NCBI GenBank assembly: GCA_015350385.1
Contig: WNKI01000004.1
Coordinates: 1,719,852-1,783,851, forward strand
Reading direction: 5' to 3'
DNA from: Aculops lycopersici
Lineage: Eukaryota > Arthropoda > Arachnida > Trombidiformes > Eriophyidae
Length of the DNA: 64,000 nt
This document shows, piece after piece, positions 51,700-63,002 of this stretch. Made by a program: the position numbers and the translations under genes. The first letter of the stretch is position 1; each line of letters begins with the position of its first letter. The notes beneath the pieces are model-generated. The model was given only the letters and a program-made list of their open reading frames with translations. It was not told the DNA's origin and did not search any database.

Positions 51700-54600
51700 T
51701 TAGCTCCTCCATTCAGGTTCCTCATAAAATTTACCATCAACTTTTTTGCCGTATTTGGCCGATACCTTGTCGCTAGTGTTTGAACTTTGTACCTTCTTGG
51801 CCGTAGCCTTATCAACGTTTGGCTCGTAAGAACCGTCTGGACCAATTGGTGTCTCTAGTGTTTCAATATCCACTGGATCCAGATTGGGTAACATCTTGGC
51901 CTGGCCCTCAAACTCCAAGTTTTCCTTTCCCACCGACAGGGCGGTTTTGACACTTCCTCCTCGCGATTCGCCTAGGCGGGGGTCTGTATCTTGGAGATTT
52001 ATTGCATCCACCTGGTTGCCTGCATTGTGGTCAGCCGAGATTTTCCGTCGCTTTACCTTTTCAAATGTACTCCTCTTGGTTCCGCCAACTTGTCGATGAG
52101 CAACTTGCTTGGACTTTACTCTTTCGCCATCTCTCTCGCCACTATCATCCGACTTGTCACCAACCTTGTCCTCTGGCTCATCGTCCGCATCCTCGTTCTC
52201 GTCATTGTCCTTATTATCAGTATCTCGCTTGCCATCAATACCCACATCAACATCGAAATCCTTGTCGACCTTGATTCCTCCAACCTTCTTTTCAGCACTA
52301 TCGCCCGCTAGTTCTGACTGATCCCTTGGTACCTTCTCTGAGATCTCATTCGATGACTCGGCTAATGGCTTGCTAGCATCAGTGTCGCCTTCTCTTAGTT
52401 TCGCCTTGTTTTCTACCTCTTGAAGAAATCCATCATTGAAGTATCGATCCAGGTTCCGGCTCAACTTGTTCAATCTTTCACCAACTCGTTCACTGACCGG
52501 ATATTCGTCCTTCACAGGCTTTGGACTCTCGAGACTGACACTGTCGATTAGTTGCGAGTTATCGCCCTCTGGGCTGCTTCCATCCGATGTGCTATTATTG
52601 TCATCGTCATAACCACCTGCTGATTCAGTTGATGGATCTTGATCAGAATTTGAAGAGGATGAGCTAGAACTTGAGGCTGCATCACGTGGAACCTTCAACG
52701 TCAGTAAAGAGTCTCTATTTGATTTCACCAAGACATCCCCGTCGGGGTCAGTCTGTGTCCTGACTCCCATCTCACCATCAAGAGCTCGTTGGGCTAGTGG
52801 ATCCAACTTCATTGGAATCCTAGAGCGCATATTTGACTTTGCTTGTCGCGATTTTTGTAATTCATGGATTAGAGCGATATGATCCCGGTTTCTCTCAGGT
52901 CTTTTATAGTCGTGGTTCTCGTTTCCACCACTTATCTCAGTCCTATCTACAACCTGTCCTCTGTTTCTTGAACGACGTTTCTTTCGGGCTTTGGATTTCG
53001 GTGATGTTAACTTCCGTTTGCCCTGAACAATATTGCTACCGGAAACCCCTGTAATTGGCGCGGGGTTAGCAGGACTTGCGCTCAATTTATCTGCATCTTG
53101 ATTGTCTTGCATCATCTCCTTGTGGATGAGCATCTTGGCAAAGTTTACCCTCGAATCTTCGTCTTCTTTCTTCTCAATTTCCGGTTTCTCCCTATAATAC
53201 TTCTTGATTTCAGCCTGTTGATGACGTCTTTTTCGTTTAGCCTTCATCAGTGGATCTCTTTCATCGCGCTCCTCTTCAGACGCCAAATCCTTTCTATTCA
53301 ACTTTCTCCGCTTATTCGCAGATTCAGTAGATCTAGATAGAGTATCAATTAGTTGATCAATATTGGAAGATACCTGTCTTTGTTTCTTATCCAACTCATT
53401 CAGTTCCTTTGGATACTTGATAGTTTGATACTTTTTAGCCTTGGATTCAAGAAGTGCATCTGTATCTTCCTCGTCTCCATCATCCGGTGAATCCTTCTCC
53501 AAGCCCAACTGAAATCTCATATTTGATCCTTCTTTGCTCAATAGGAACTTTGCAAACTTTGACAGATCCTCAGCATCCATCTGAGGAGCAGCTTCCTGTT
53601 GTGTCTTTACCTCAACTGTCCTAGCAGAGGCGAGCGCCGATTTTGCGACAGGCTCTGCCGGTGTCACCTGTTCCTCACTAGGATCATCGTCCGCCTCTGA
53701 GGTCTCTTCTTCCGAGGGTGGTTTCGTTTCTCTCGATAATATCTTGGTTGCTTGCTTGTTGTTAAAATCTTTCAACTCATCAATGAGTGTCATCAATTGA
53801 GCATTGGATAACTTCGACTTTTCTGGTGACGAAGCTTCTTGACTTGGTTGCTTCTGCTCCTGCGGCTTTTGTTGTTGTTGTTGTTCTTGCTGTTGCCGTT
53901 GATACTGCATCATGGCCATTCGCGTTGGGTTACCATAAAATTGATTCAATTGTGACTCGTCCAAACTCGAGGCAACAGGCGGCTGATTAACCATCAGAGT
54001 GGCTGCCTGTGAAGGTGGACCATATGTGTACTGGTCACTTGCAGCGTATTGTTGCGGGTTCATCATCATATCAGTCGAGGCAGGACTTTGTGATTGCTGT
54101 TGATACGGCTCAGGTCGCTGCACGTATTGATTGCCCATGCTATCAATGTACAGACGGGCGATAACATTGTCACTTGGGTTGGTAGGACCCGCAATTACCT
54201 GCTGATTACTGGGTTGATGTTGGTAGTACTGCTCATGCTGGGTTAGAAGACCATTGAAGGGTTCGATTTCACTACCCAAGGCAATGGCTTGAGGTGTATC
54301 CGAATGGATATTTTGAGCTTCATCGGATGGTTGTGGTCGATGTACTTGGTTCTTGAATTTATTTTTCGCCGCAACTTTCGTCTTTGGTTTCTCCTTATCC
54401 TCGCCCTCAAATTTCATTTCCTTCGGCAGTTCCACTCGATTTTCGTCTTGATTGTGCAACAAATTATAAATATCGCTCATCATTGAGGGCGATTTAGTTT
54501 CGTGGCCATCTTTGTTTATTAATTGTCTTGTTGAATTGGAAATCGATGTTCTAGTTAAACTTGAGGTCTTGTTTTCCTTGGCAATGACCCGCAACACAGT

Positions 54601-54702
54601 GGCCTGGCTGAGGACAAAAATTATCACATTGATTCTAATCAGATTTACTACTACCAAACGAGGCATCGAATGGAATTTTTTAAACCATCTTATCTGTTCC
54701 AT
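51700..54702 (-). CDS. Large disordered, highly charged, probably secreted protein; family unknown
   Basis: Intronless protein of 1000 aa that I do not recognise. A hydrophobic segment at about 14-36 (RLVVVNLIRINVIIFVLSQA) fits a signal peptide, better from the second ATG (Met13, MPRLVVV). The rest is nearly all disordered: a Gln/Pro/Tyr-rich part (about 110-290, QQQEQQQQQKPQEQKQ), then a charged part rich in Lys/Arg and Asp/Glu clusters, with many dibasic sites (KRRR-type, for example KARKKRRSRNRG near 573). A few regions have helix potential (NAQLMTLIDELKDFNNKQATK about 299-319; EDLSKFAKFLLSKEGSNMRF about 379-398), and the repeat-like FAKFLLSKEG / FAKMLIHKEM similarity may mark a short duplicated motif. 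The C terminus ends in KKVDGKFYEEPEWRS. Secreted matrix protein or prohormone-like precursor are possibilities; no function is assigned. Confidence 0.72.
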   Translation of the reverse strand: MEQIRWFKKFHSMPRLVVVNLIRINVIIFVLSQATVLRVIAKENKTSSLTRTSISNSTRQLINKDGHETKSPSMMSDIYNLLHNQDENRVELPKEMKFEGEDKEKPKTKVAAKNKFKNQVHRPQPSDEAQNIHSDTPQAIALGSEIEPFNGLLTQHEQYYQHQPSNQQVIAGPTNPSDNVIARLYIDSMGNQYVQRPEPYQQQSQSPASTDMMMNPQQYAASDQYTYGPPSQAATLMVNQPPVASSLDESQLNQFYGNPTRMAMMQYQRQQQEQQQQQKPQEQKQPSQEASSPEKSKLSNAQLMTLIDELKDFNNKQATKILSRETKPPSEEETSEADDDPSEEQVTPAEPVAKSALASARTVEVKTQQEAAPQMDAEDLSKFAKFLLSKEGSNMRFQLGLEKDSPDDGDEEDTDALLESKAKKYQTIKYPKELNELDKKQRQVSSNIDQLIDTLSRSTESANKRRKLNRKDLASEEERDERDPLMKAKRKRRHQQAEIKKYYREKPEIEKKEDEDSRVNFAKMLIHKEMMQDNQDADKLSASPANPAPITGVSGSNIVQGKRKLTSPKSKARKKRRSRNRGQVVDRTEISGGNENHDYKRPERNRDHIALIHELQKSRQAKSNMRSRIPMKLDPLAQRALDGEMGVRTQTDPDGDVLVKSNRDSLLTLKVPRDAASSSSSSSSNSDQDPSTESAGGYDDDNNSTSDGSSPEGDNSQLIDSVSLESPKPVKDEYPVSERVGERLNKLSRNLDRYFNDGFLQEVENKAKLREGDTDASKPLAESSNEISEKVPRDQSELAGDSAEKKVGGIKVDKDFDVDVGIDGKRDTDNKDNDENEDADDEPEDKVGDKSDDSGERDGERVKSKQVAHRQVGGTKRSTFEKVKRRKISADHNAGNQVDAINLQDTDPRLGESRGGSVKTALSVGKENLEFEGQAKMLPNLDPVDIETLETPIGPDGSYEPNVDKATAKKVQSSNTSDKVSAKYGKKVDGKFYEEPEWRS

Positions 54703-56017
54703 CGTGAAACTCGATTACTTTGAAGTTTTGTTGAAACTAATTCAACGAGTCCATCTCAAGTGATGAAAGTTTCCTTCGAGATAGACTGCGTTTAACCTTG
54801 GGAATGGCAGGTCGGCGCCATTACTTCAATGGAGGATAGTAGGAAGTATTAGTAGGTTAACTCGATGGTCTCATTGTCACCTTTTCACTCTTATGTTATG
54901 TCTTGTCATAGACTTAACGCGACTGAACTACACTTGTACGACAGAAACCATGTCACTGGAACAAACAGCTACCCTGAGAAGTGCCGCCTCAAATGATGCG
55001 ATTACCTGTTGATCTGATGACGCATCTGAAGATCCTCGCTTAGTGAGAGCCGTCTAACAGACAGGCGGGCGACTATTACCAGATTGCCACCACCATCGCC
55101 ACCACCGATCTGAAAAGGTAGACCTCGATTCTTTTGTCGTCTCAGTTCCTTAGGAGGCTCGGCGCTCCTAAGGTCAGACTGTTAAATTGTGAGCTCTTGT
55201 CATGGTTGCTGTTATATTTTTTCTCATTGTGTTACCATGACTCTGGCATAGACAATCAGACTTCTCTTGTCTCAGTGTTGAGCGTGAAATTTGGACGCTC
55301 GTCGCTTGTTTATCCCAATGCCTGGCTCAGATGTCAAGTTTGAATCGTGCGCAAGTCTTTTAATCATCATTACAATTGCATCAAGTCTTATAGGCAGCGC
55401 GCAACGGCAAATCACTTGAATTGTTTGTTTTCTCTACTCCCGGCCCCAAAAATTCAAGAGTCTCGTGCGCTATTTTTGCCCGTGTCTCAATCAATTTTGT
55501 CCGCTGGATTCTTTGTTTTGATCGATGATCGTTGTCGTTTTGTTGCTCTTGTTTATGTTGCTATTGTTGCTTTGGATTTGGCAACGTTTCGGTGTTTTTA
55601 CAGTTGATTTAGTGACCGAATGACTTGTCATTGGTGGTTGTGATGGTGGTGGTGATGATGGCTTTCAAGTTGGCGCCTCAAACCACTGCATCTACTCTCT
55701 GTCTAAATCGAAATTCGAATTGATTGCAATTTGCAATTGAGACGTGGTCCGCTAATCGGACGACGTGCGCTTTGCTCGTGGCAAAGGCACCGGAGAACAG
55801 AGAAGACTTCTACTTGTCGAGTGGCATACTAATTCAGCACCACTATTTGAAACTCCAACAAACCGCCTGCTTGTCTGTCTAACTGTCTGCCTATCTATCT
55901 GTCTGTCTGTCACCCAGACTAGAAGTCGGGGCGATTTGTACTTATCGCTCGATTTAATGCCACGTATGCCGCTTTAGTCTTGAGCTAGAAAATTCTCGCT
56001 ACTGCCGCTTCATTCGC

Positions 56018-56069
<52 letters not shown>

Positions 56070-57235
56070 CACTACCACTACTACAAGTAATGTCCCCCAT
56101 ATGGTCAGCTGGACACACTGGGCTTGAGTTGCCGATGCTGTTGTTGTTGGAATTTCACACCCGCTGGCTAATCAAAATAACACTGGGCGACACATTCCAA
56201 CTAAACTTTTTGGGCCACTACTGTATGTTGTTCCCGTTGGCGCTAACTTAAACTGACCGCTAGCGTCCCGCATCTCGTCCACTCGTCCGACGACACCGTC
56301 GGACGCTACACAAGCATCACCAGCGATTAGGCCGATCGCGCCCCTCGCAGCTAGAGCCCGAATTAAAGTTCTAACTCCGACGAGAAGCCACTAGCGACGC
56401 GTTGCTTTGCGGCAGTGGTCATTTGAAACATCGCCACTAGCAGCAGTGGCATTGGACCGAATCGATTGGAATGCGCGCGGCAGCGTAAACTCGCTCCTCG
56501 CTTTTGGCTTTCACTTGCTCAAGGTCCGGCAGCTAGTGCGGCGCCAGCCAACGACGCGCCAGTCACAACAGCTGCTGGTTTTTGGGGGCGCGCAATCGCA
56601 GCGGCCATTCGAGACGAGAGAATCAAACATTGGCTTGAGTCCGACGCATCTGCGGCCCACAAGTTCGCTGTCGTCGACGACGTTTCGGCTAGTGAAGCCA
56701 TCGAGGCTAGAAAAGTCGCCGCCGCCATCTTTGTTGCCGGCGCACGAGGTTCGTCGCGTTGCGACAGTTTGATTTTGGCAACTCAACTTGAGCTAACAAG
56801 TTTGTGTTTGAAAAAGCAGCTTGGGGCAGTGATCGATTTGCACTTGCAGCAAACAAACAAACGAACAACAAATACGAAGTTGCAACAACGATTTCCTCAT
56901 CCTCATCCTTGAAGTTAAATGATTTGCAAGTTACGACGACGACGACGACGACACGATACAACGTTTGCAAGAGTTGAGACGCTAAGGCGCATGAAACAAA
57001 CGACAGTAGCGACATAAGCAACAACACCAACAAGTCAACAAACTTTCAAGTCACCAATCATCTTTTGTCATCTGTCACAAGCAGCAACAACCGAAGACAG
57101 CCAGCCAACCAGCCGCCAGTCAACAAGCTAACAGGCAAGCGAGTGAAAGCGAACGAGTCAAAGTTGCAGAAAAGCGGGCGGCGCGCAAATTGGAGGCGCG
57201 CTCGAGACAACGCACAATTTCGCCTCGCTTCCCCC
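54703..57235. other. Long divergent region upstream of Tolloid
   Basis: About 2.5 kb without a convincing gene. Contains tetranucleotide CTGT/CTAT repeats (about 55872-55910), the CTA repeat listed separately, a GAC repeat (about 56935-56953), and a GC- and CpG-rich stretch (about 56240-57220) that looks like a promoter-proximal region. A 148-codon frame at 56466-56912 has no ATG start and no family signature. Confidence 0.5.
56020..56084. repeat. CTA trinucleotide microsatellite
   Basis: About 20 units of ACT/CTA, with two CCA interruptions toward the right end. Confidence 0.92.
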
Positions 57236-57244
57236 TATATAAAA
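57236..57244 (+). promoter_or_regulatory. TATA box of Tolloid
   Basis: TATATAAAA, 32 nt before the first ATG of the Tolloid frame. Transcription would begin at about 57266, which makes the ATG at 57268 too close to the cap and favours the in-frame ATG at 57382 that opens the signal peptide. Confidence 0.45.
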
Positions 57245-57267
57245 AGCAAACAAACAACTAGCGCAAG

Positions 57268-60200
57268 ATGATTACGATGATGGGGAAGTTTGAAGATTCT
57301 GGAACAAATTTGCCTTCACACATTGCCAATCCTTTTTATGCGGGCGAGAGGAAAGGAGGAAAAAAGAGTCGAGTGATTCCAATGAAATTCATCATCATCT
57401 TTGCAACTTTTAGCTGTCTCCTTCTTATGTGTTTGTCACAAAGTTGCAATCACCATGCAAAAGCGTCGCCGGTTTCGTCGTCGTCGTCATCATCTTTGCC
57501 GCTTTCAGCTAGCAGTAATGGTGATGGTGGCGGTGGACGAGATGGGCGGTCATCTCACGCTCAGGCCAAACGAAAGGCGAGCTCCCGCCCCCTCAAACTG
57601 GAGCGCTCCAGGCGGGCCGCCACTGCCCGACTCGAGCGACTCTGGGACGATGCTGTGATACCCTATGAGATTGACCCGGCGTTTAGTAGCGAACGCGCGG
57701 CGCTCTTTAGGTCCGCGATGCGACATTGGGAAAATTACACCTGCATCAAGTTTGTCGAGCGTCAACCTGATGAGCATAGAAATTATATTGTCTTCACGGA
57801 ACGAAGTTGCGGGTGCTGCTCGTTTGTTGGTAAGCGAGGTAATGGGGCCCAGGCGATTAGTATTGGAAAACATTGCGATAAATTCGGCATTGTTGTTCAC
57901 GAACTTGGTCATGTGGTTGGCTTTTGGCACGAGCACACGAGACCGGATCGCGATCAGCACGTTCAAATTATAGGCAAAAATATTATGTCAGGCCAGGAGT
58001 ATAATTTTAACAAACTCACCAAGGATGAGGTCAACTCGCTCGGTCTTGCCTATGATTACGATTCTATTCTGCATTACGCAACAAACACCTTTGCCAAAGA
58101 CACTTATTTAGACACAATCTTACCTCTTCACGGGCACCTAAACACCGAGGTGGCCACAAGTCAGACGCCCACAAATCAAGCGTCAAAGTCTAACGCTGAA
58201 CAGTCGGCGTTACATTCAACTCGTCAAGCTAATCATACCGCAAACAAAGCATTAAATATTACATCACAGCAGCTGCAGCTGCAACACCAACAACAGCCAC
58301 CAATCGCCAATGGCAACAAATCAATCAATATGATCAATGATCAACCGCAGAGTCAACAAACTAACGGTTCAATATCGTCGCTATTGAAACAGATCGAGAG
58401 CGATTTCAAGTCTATGCTAGAGTTCGAGGCAAAGGATTCGAGAGTTAGACAACCGAGGAACACATCTAGTAGCAAGGTGATGCTACTAGATGGCGGTGTT
58501 GTGGTTAGCTTGGCGGCCGGCAAAAGGAGAACAAAACGCAGCGCCAGCAAGCTTGATGTCGACGATGGCGAGCATATGCTTGCCATGGACAACCTGTTGG
58601 CCAAGACACGGCCTGAAATTGGACAACGGGTTAGGTTGTCGGTTGGTGACATAGCGCAAACAAATTTGTTGTACAAGTGCCCGAAATGCGGAAAAACCAT
58701 TCAAAAGACGAGTGGCTGGTTTCAGGCACCAAACTATTTTATAAACACGCAACAACAACAACAGGCTGAGGGCAAATCTCGAGCATTCGAAGCAAATGGC
58801 TCGTCATCTATCACTACGTCATCGACCACTACAACATCAACAATCAGTGGTAGTGGTGGTAATGCCAGCGGTAATGCTAGTGGTAGTGCAAGAAATTCAA
58901 AATCACAAAAGGAGTTTTGCGAATGGCGACTCTCCGTCGGTTCCGGGGAACGAATCTCGATTAATATAACAGATTTAGATCTACCTTTGCCTGGAACCAA
59001 GTTTGAGGAGCCTTCAGACGATGCCAACAATAATCGAGAGCACGGAATGCAACGCAGCGGGCCCGTGGAACAAGAGATGATTGATGATTTTCCCCACCAA
59101 CACCAATCACCTGCCTCCATTCAAGAGAGTGGCTCATTGATCATGAGTGATTGCCTGACGGATTATCTAGAAATTCGAGATGGTTATACCTATGGAGCGC
59201 CAATTTTAGCAAAACTTTGCGGACACATCAGCAGCTTGCATGGAATACTAGAGCCAATCGTTTCGACAAGCAATCGAGTTCTCGTTTCCCTGAGAACCAC
59301 CTCGGCCTCCCTTGGGATGCGAGGATTTTTAGCTCAACATGAAACAGTTTGCGGTGGTTACATCAATCTAGGTAACGCATTTTATAACGAGCCAATGATC
59401 CAACTAGCATCACTGACTCATGCCAGTACTACTACTACTACTACTACTGCAACAACAACTAGTCACACAACTTCGCCTCATCTAGAGCATAGGTCCAGTT
59501 TACCGACCACCACTAGTCATATATCTCGCCCATCGATCGAGCCCATGACAACTCATTCAACAGTCAATAGTAGGCCTGCAACATCTCCACAGCCAAGATC
59601 TCACCCGACACCAAGTGCAATTGAGAATGAGGTTTTGCTGAGTTCTCAGACCAACACTAGGTATCTAAATAACAATCATTTGCAATCCCAACAACCGATA
59701 TCATCGACCACAATCACGACAAATGGCGATGAAAGTATCTCAAATAATAGCGGCAATCTGCCCGTAGATGGCACTACTGGACAAATATCTAATCCACCCT
59801 CGTCACCTACCGCCACCCTTTTACAAAGTCAAAAGTCGAATTCAGTTTATAACAATGATAGCGACAAACTGCGTCATTGGTATAGATGGCCCCCACTAAA
59901 TTCCAGCTTAATACAAACGCCCAACTGGCCCGAGAACTACAGACCGAGTAGGGAGTGTTTGTGGCTGGTGAAGGCGGACGACAACCATCAGGTGTCGCTG
60001 CGATTCGATACTTTTGACCTGGAATCGCATGACCAATGCGCTTACGATTTCGTGGAAGTCAGGGATGGTGAGACGGAGAGTAGCGATCTGATTGGTCGCT
60101 TCTGTGGCAATAGAATACCCGATCAAATACTATCATCAAGTCAATCAATGCTGATTAAATTTGTTTCGGACTCAGACGTAAATCGGGCGGGATTTTTCGC

Positions 60201-62169
60201 AAGCCTTCAAGCAGAACTCGACGAATGCAAGCTGGGCACTCATGGATGTAGCTACAAATGTTCAAATGCTGCCGTGCCATACAGATGTGAATGTCCAAAT
60301 AACTTGGAGCTGGCACCGGATGGAAAGAATTGCGTGCCTACCTGTGGAGGTATTAGAAATGACTCCATGGGTCAAATAAGCTCACCAGCATTTCCGGATG
60401 CATATCCGTTGAGCACTAGGTGTGTATGGGAAATTTTTGCACCAGCCCATCATAGGATCAGCTTAAACTTCAGCCATTTCGATCTAGAAGGCGTCAAGTC
60501 CCAAGAGTGTGATTATGATTATGTCGATATCAGGAGTAGAATTTCAGAGGGAAAATATATCAAGAACGGGGTCTACTGTGGGCCAAATCAAGCTTTCATG
60601 GTAACTTCGGTGGCAAATGTGATGCGAATTGAGTTTCAATCTGACAACTCAATTCAAAAAAGTGGATTCTTAGCAAATTATTTCATAGATAGGGACGAAT
60701 GTGCCACGAATAATGGAGGATGTCAGCATATTTGTTCCAATACAATAGGTTCCTATCAGTGCTCTTGTAACAACGGATTTGTTTTGCATGAAAACAAACA
60801 CGATTGTCTCGAAGGTCCCTGTACATATAGCATATCAACTCCCGACGGTAAGTACATAGATTTGATTAGCATAACGAATCAGATTGCAATGGATTAATTT
60901 TATCAACTAACCTTGAATCTGCATATTTATACGATTTGCAAATTAGGCAACTTTCACTCGCCAAACTTTCCAGCCCACTACCAGCCTAATAAGGAGTGCG
61001 CCTGGGTCTTCACAACGGCCCCCGGCCACCGGATCAAGCTTATATTTGATCAATTTGATCTCGAAGGCCAACAGGAGTGCGCTTATGACGTGGTGGCCAT
61101 GTATGATGGTGAAAGTGTCGAAGATTCGGCTCTTGGTAGATTTTGTGGGTCTAAAAAGCCACTCACTCTGGTCTCTTCATTCAATTCCTTGTATTTGCTT
61201 TTTAAATCCGACGCAACAAATGAAAAACGAGGCTTCAATGCAACACACACTACAGGTAAGTCATCTCCAACAATTACCAGATTTTCTCAATACTAATTGA
61301 CTCTAACACTAACAACTTTCGCTAAATATTAACTTAAACACAGTTTGCGGCGGAAGACTTCAGGCAAATGTTAATCATAACGATCTCATCTATTCACATC
61401 CACTGTTTGATGGATCCACTCATTATAATAGAAATGAAGATTGCGAGTGGCTCATCGAGGCCAACTACAATCAAAGAGTCAAGATTGAATTCACTTTCTT
61501 TGCTCTGGAACCAGATGTTAATTGTAATTACGATCAAGCAATTGTTTACGATGGATCAGATGATTCGGCAACTCAGTTGGCGCGATTATGTGGCACCGAG
61601 GTGAGTATTTTGCCATGAGTTATTGCATAAATCATGGCGGATGGCAAATTGAGCTGTCCACTGACCGACTCGCTTCACGGGCAAAGCGGACGTCCAAGGC
61701 AATAAAAACTGTCAGCTTACCGTGGACTTTGGGTGATGAAGATGCTCCATCAGTCAGAAAGGAAGCTTTAGTGAATTCAATTGCTCGCTAACTAGTTGGA
61801 GTGGAAACTCAATCTAGCTCCTTGCCAAAGACACATAACATAAATAACACCCCCAAAACTAACGAGAGCCTGTCCAAATTTAACCATCCATCCATCCACT
61901 CCAATTACAACCCTGTCATTTAGATTTCGAAAGAACAAGCAAAGTTCACCTCAAGTGGCGAGTCAATGTTGATTATCTTCAGGAGTGATGATTCAATTAA
62001 TAACAAGGGATTTTCATTAACTTATACCGCCATTGATACTGGCTCCACTGATCAAGAGGATGAGCCTGTCGCAATTTCGTATCCGACAGCAGGTAGCAGC
62101 ATTCAGCAACAGCAACAGCAACATTTGCCGGTTATCCCGACGACAAAATACATTCGCGCTATTGCCTAG
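57268..62169 (+). CDS. tld: Tolloid/BMP1-type astacin metalloprotease (four exons)
   Basis: Four exons: 57268-60847, 60947-61255, 61344-61600, 61924-62169 (introns 99, 88 and 323 nt, all GT-AG, phases 1, 1, 0), giving 1463 aa. Tolloids are secreted proteases that free BMPs from Sog/Chordin and process collagen. Order: signal peptide from Met39 (57382), furin site RSRR, astacin domain with HELGHVVGFWH (211-221), CUB1, CUB2 (about 875-985), EGF, CUB3, EGF, CUB4 (exon 1 end plus exon 2), CUB5 (exons 3 and 4), and a Gln-rich tail. This is the full BMP1/Tolloid plan. Oddities: the Met-turn is SILHYA, with Leu268 for Met; about 160 Gln/Ser-rich residues split the astacin domain between DTILP (about 282) and EIGQRVRLS (450); CUB1 carries two insertions; a Thr/Ser-rich linker of about 150 residues precedes CUB2. 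Polyadenylation signal AATAAA at 62630. Confidence 0.93.
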
Positions 62170-62656
62170 ATTTAAAAAACCGTCAAGAGGGTAATTTGAG
62201 AGGTTCATAACGAATAGGAGATTATTAATTTAGATGGAGAGAGGAAAGGAGAAGGAGGAGAAGAAGAAGTAGAAGTAGAAGTAGAAGAACGGACTTTAGC
62301 CTTAGACTCAATGGCTAAGGCTAAATGGGATGGGAGGAGGAGAGGTAGAAGAAGAAGGGGATAAGCAAAAAACCAAGGGACGAGAAGTGGACGAGACTAA
62401 TGGCCGGTCGTAAATCTTCATCAACTTAGTGGCGGTAATAATTCATCGGGTTTGACGTAGACGGCGTCGTTGGTTGTCGTGATTGAGGAGAGAGGGAGCA
62501 ATATATTTGAGTGTGACTCAAAGTGTGTACATATAAAACTCCTCAAACTTATATAATGGACATTCTAGTGTGTGTGTGAGAGAGAGGAAGAGAGAAATAG
62601 AGAGATGAAGAAAGAGAGAGAGGGAGAGAAATAAAGGCCACAAGTCTTAACTTAAA
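62170..62656 (+). other. Tolloid 3' UTR, purine-rich
   Basis: About 460 nt from the Tolloid stop to AATAAA at 62630-62635. Contains GAAGTA repeats (about 62262-62287) and GA-rich runs (62576-62632). Confidence 0.5.
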
Positions 62657-63002
62657 ATGAGCAGCAAGCAAAGGCGGCAACTGCAGTTCAGACTACAGCT
62701 GAGGACTGTGAGTCAAAAGGGCTACCCACCAATCAAATCGAATCGAATCGAATCATGTGATTTGATTTGATTTGATTTGATCAAATTTGACCAGTTAGTT
62801 TGGACAGTCTGCATACAGACTTGTGACGGAAACCACGAGGCGAGGACCATTTATCGTCTAGTAGTACAATCGGCCTCCCAGTTAACGTGTAATGACGACT
62901 GCGACGACGACAATGGCAACTCGGGTTATGATGGGAACTATAATAACGTTAATAATAGTAAACAATCACAACCTTGGTCCGCGAGGCTAGCCAGCGCGCC
63001 AG
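62657..63002 (+). CDS. Tentative start of a spliced gene running out of the window
   Basis: Two possible exons: 62657-62707 (ATG, 17 codons, then donor ACT/GTGAGT) and 62795-63002 (acceptor TTTGACCAG, donor CAG/GTAAAT), in phase 0 across the junction. The second encodes LVWTVCIQTCDGNHEARTIY and an Asp/Asn-rich stretch (CNDDCDDDNGNSGYDGNYNN). The W-x-x-C-x-x-x-C-x-G pattern faintly resembles a thrombospondin type 1 start, but no family is established and there is no signal peptide. Splicing into further exons beyond 63003 would be required. Could equally be non-coding. Confidence 0.2.
62731..62788. repeat. Opposed pentanucleotide repeats (GAATC)n and (ATTTG)n
   Basis: Several GAATC units run into ATGTG and then several ATTTG/TTTGA units, with CAAATC at the left pairing to GATTTG at the right; together an imperfect inverted repeat. 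Confidence 0.7.

Noticed and set aside
56466..56912. 148-codon Ala-rich frame upstream of Tolloid
   Set aside because: Starts at TTG, GC-rich composition inflates open-frame length, and it sits in a likely promoter/5' region.
57550..57966. 138-codon minus-strand frame
   Set aside because: Lies antisense inside the strongly conserved astacin domain; a shadow of that gene.
62777..62794. Non-ATG start for the frame after Tolloid
   Set aside because: TTG inside a pentanucleotide repeat; the exon hypothesis from 62795 is more economical, though weak.
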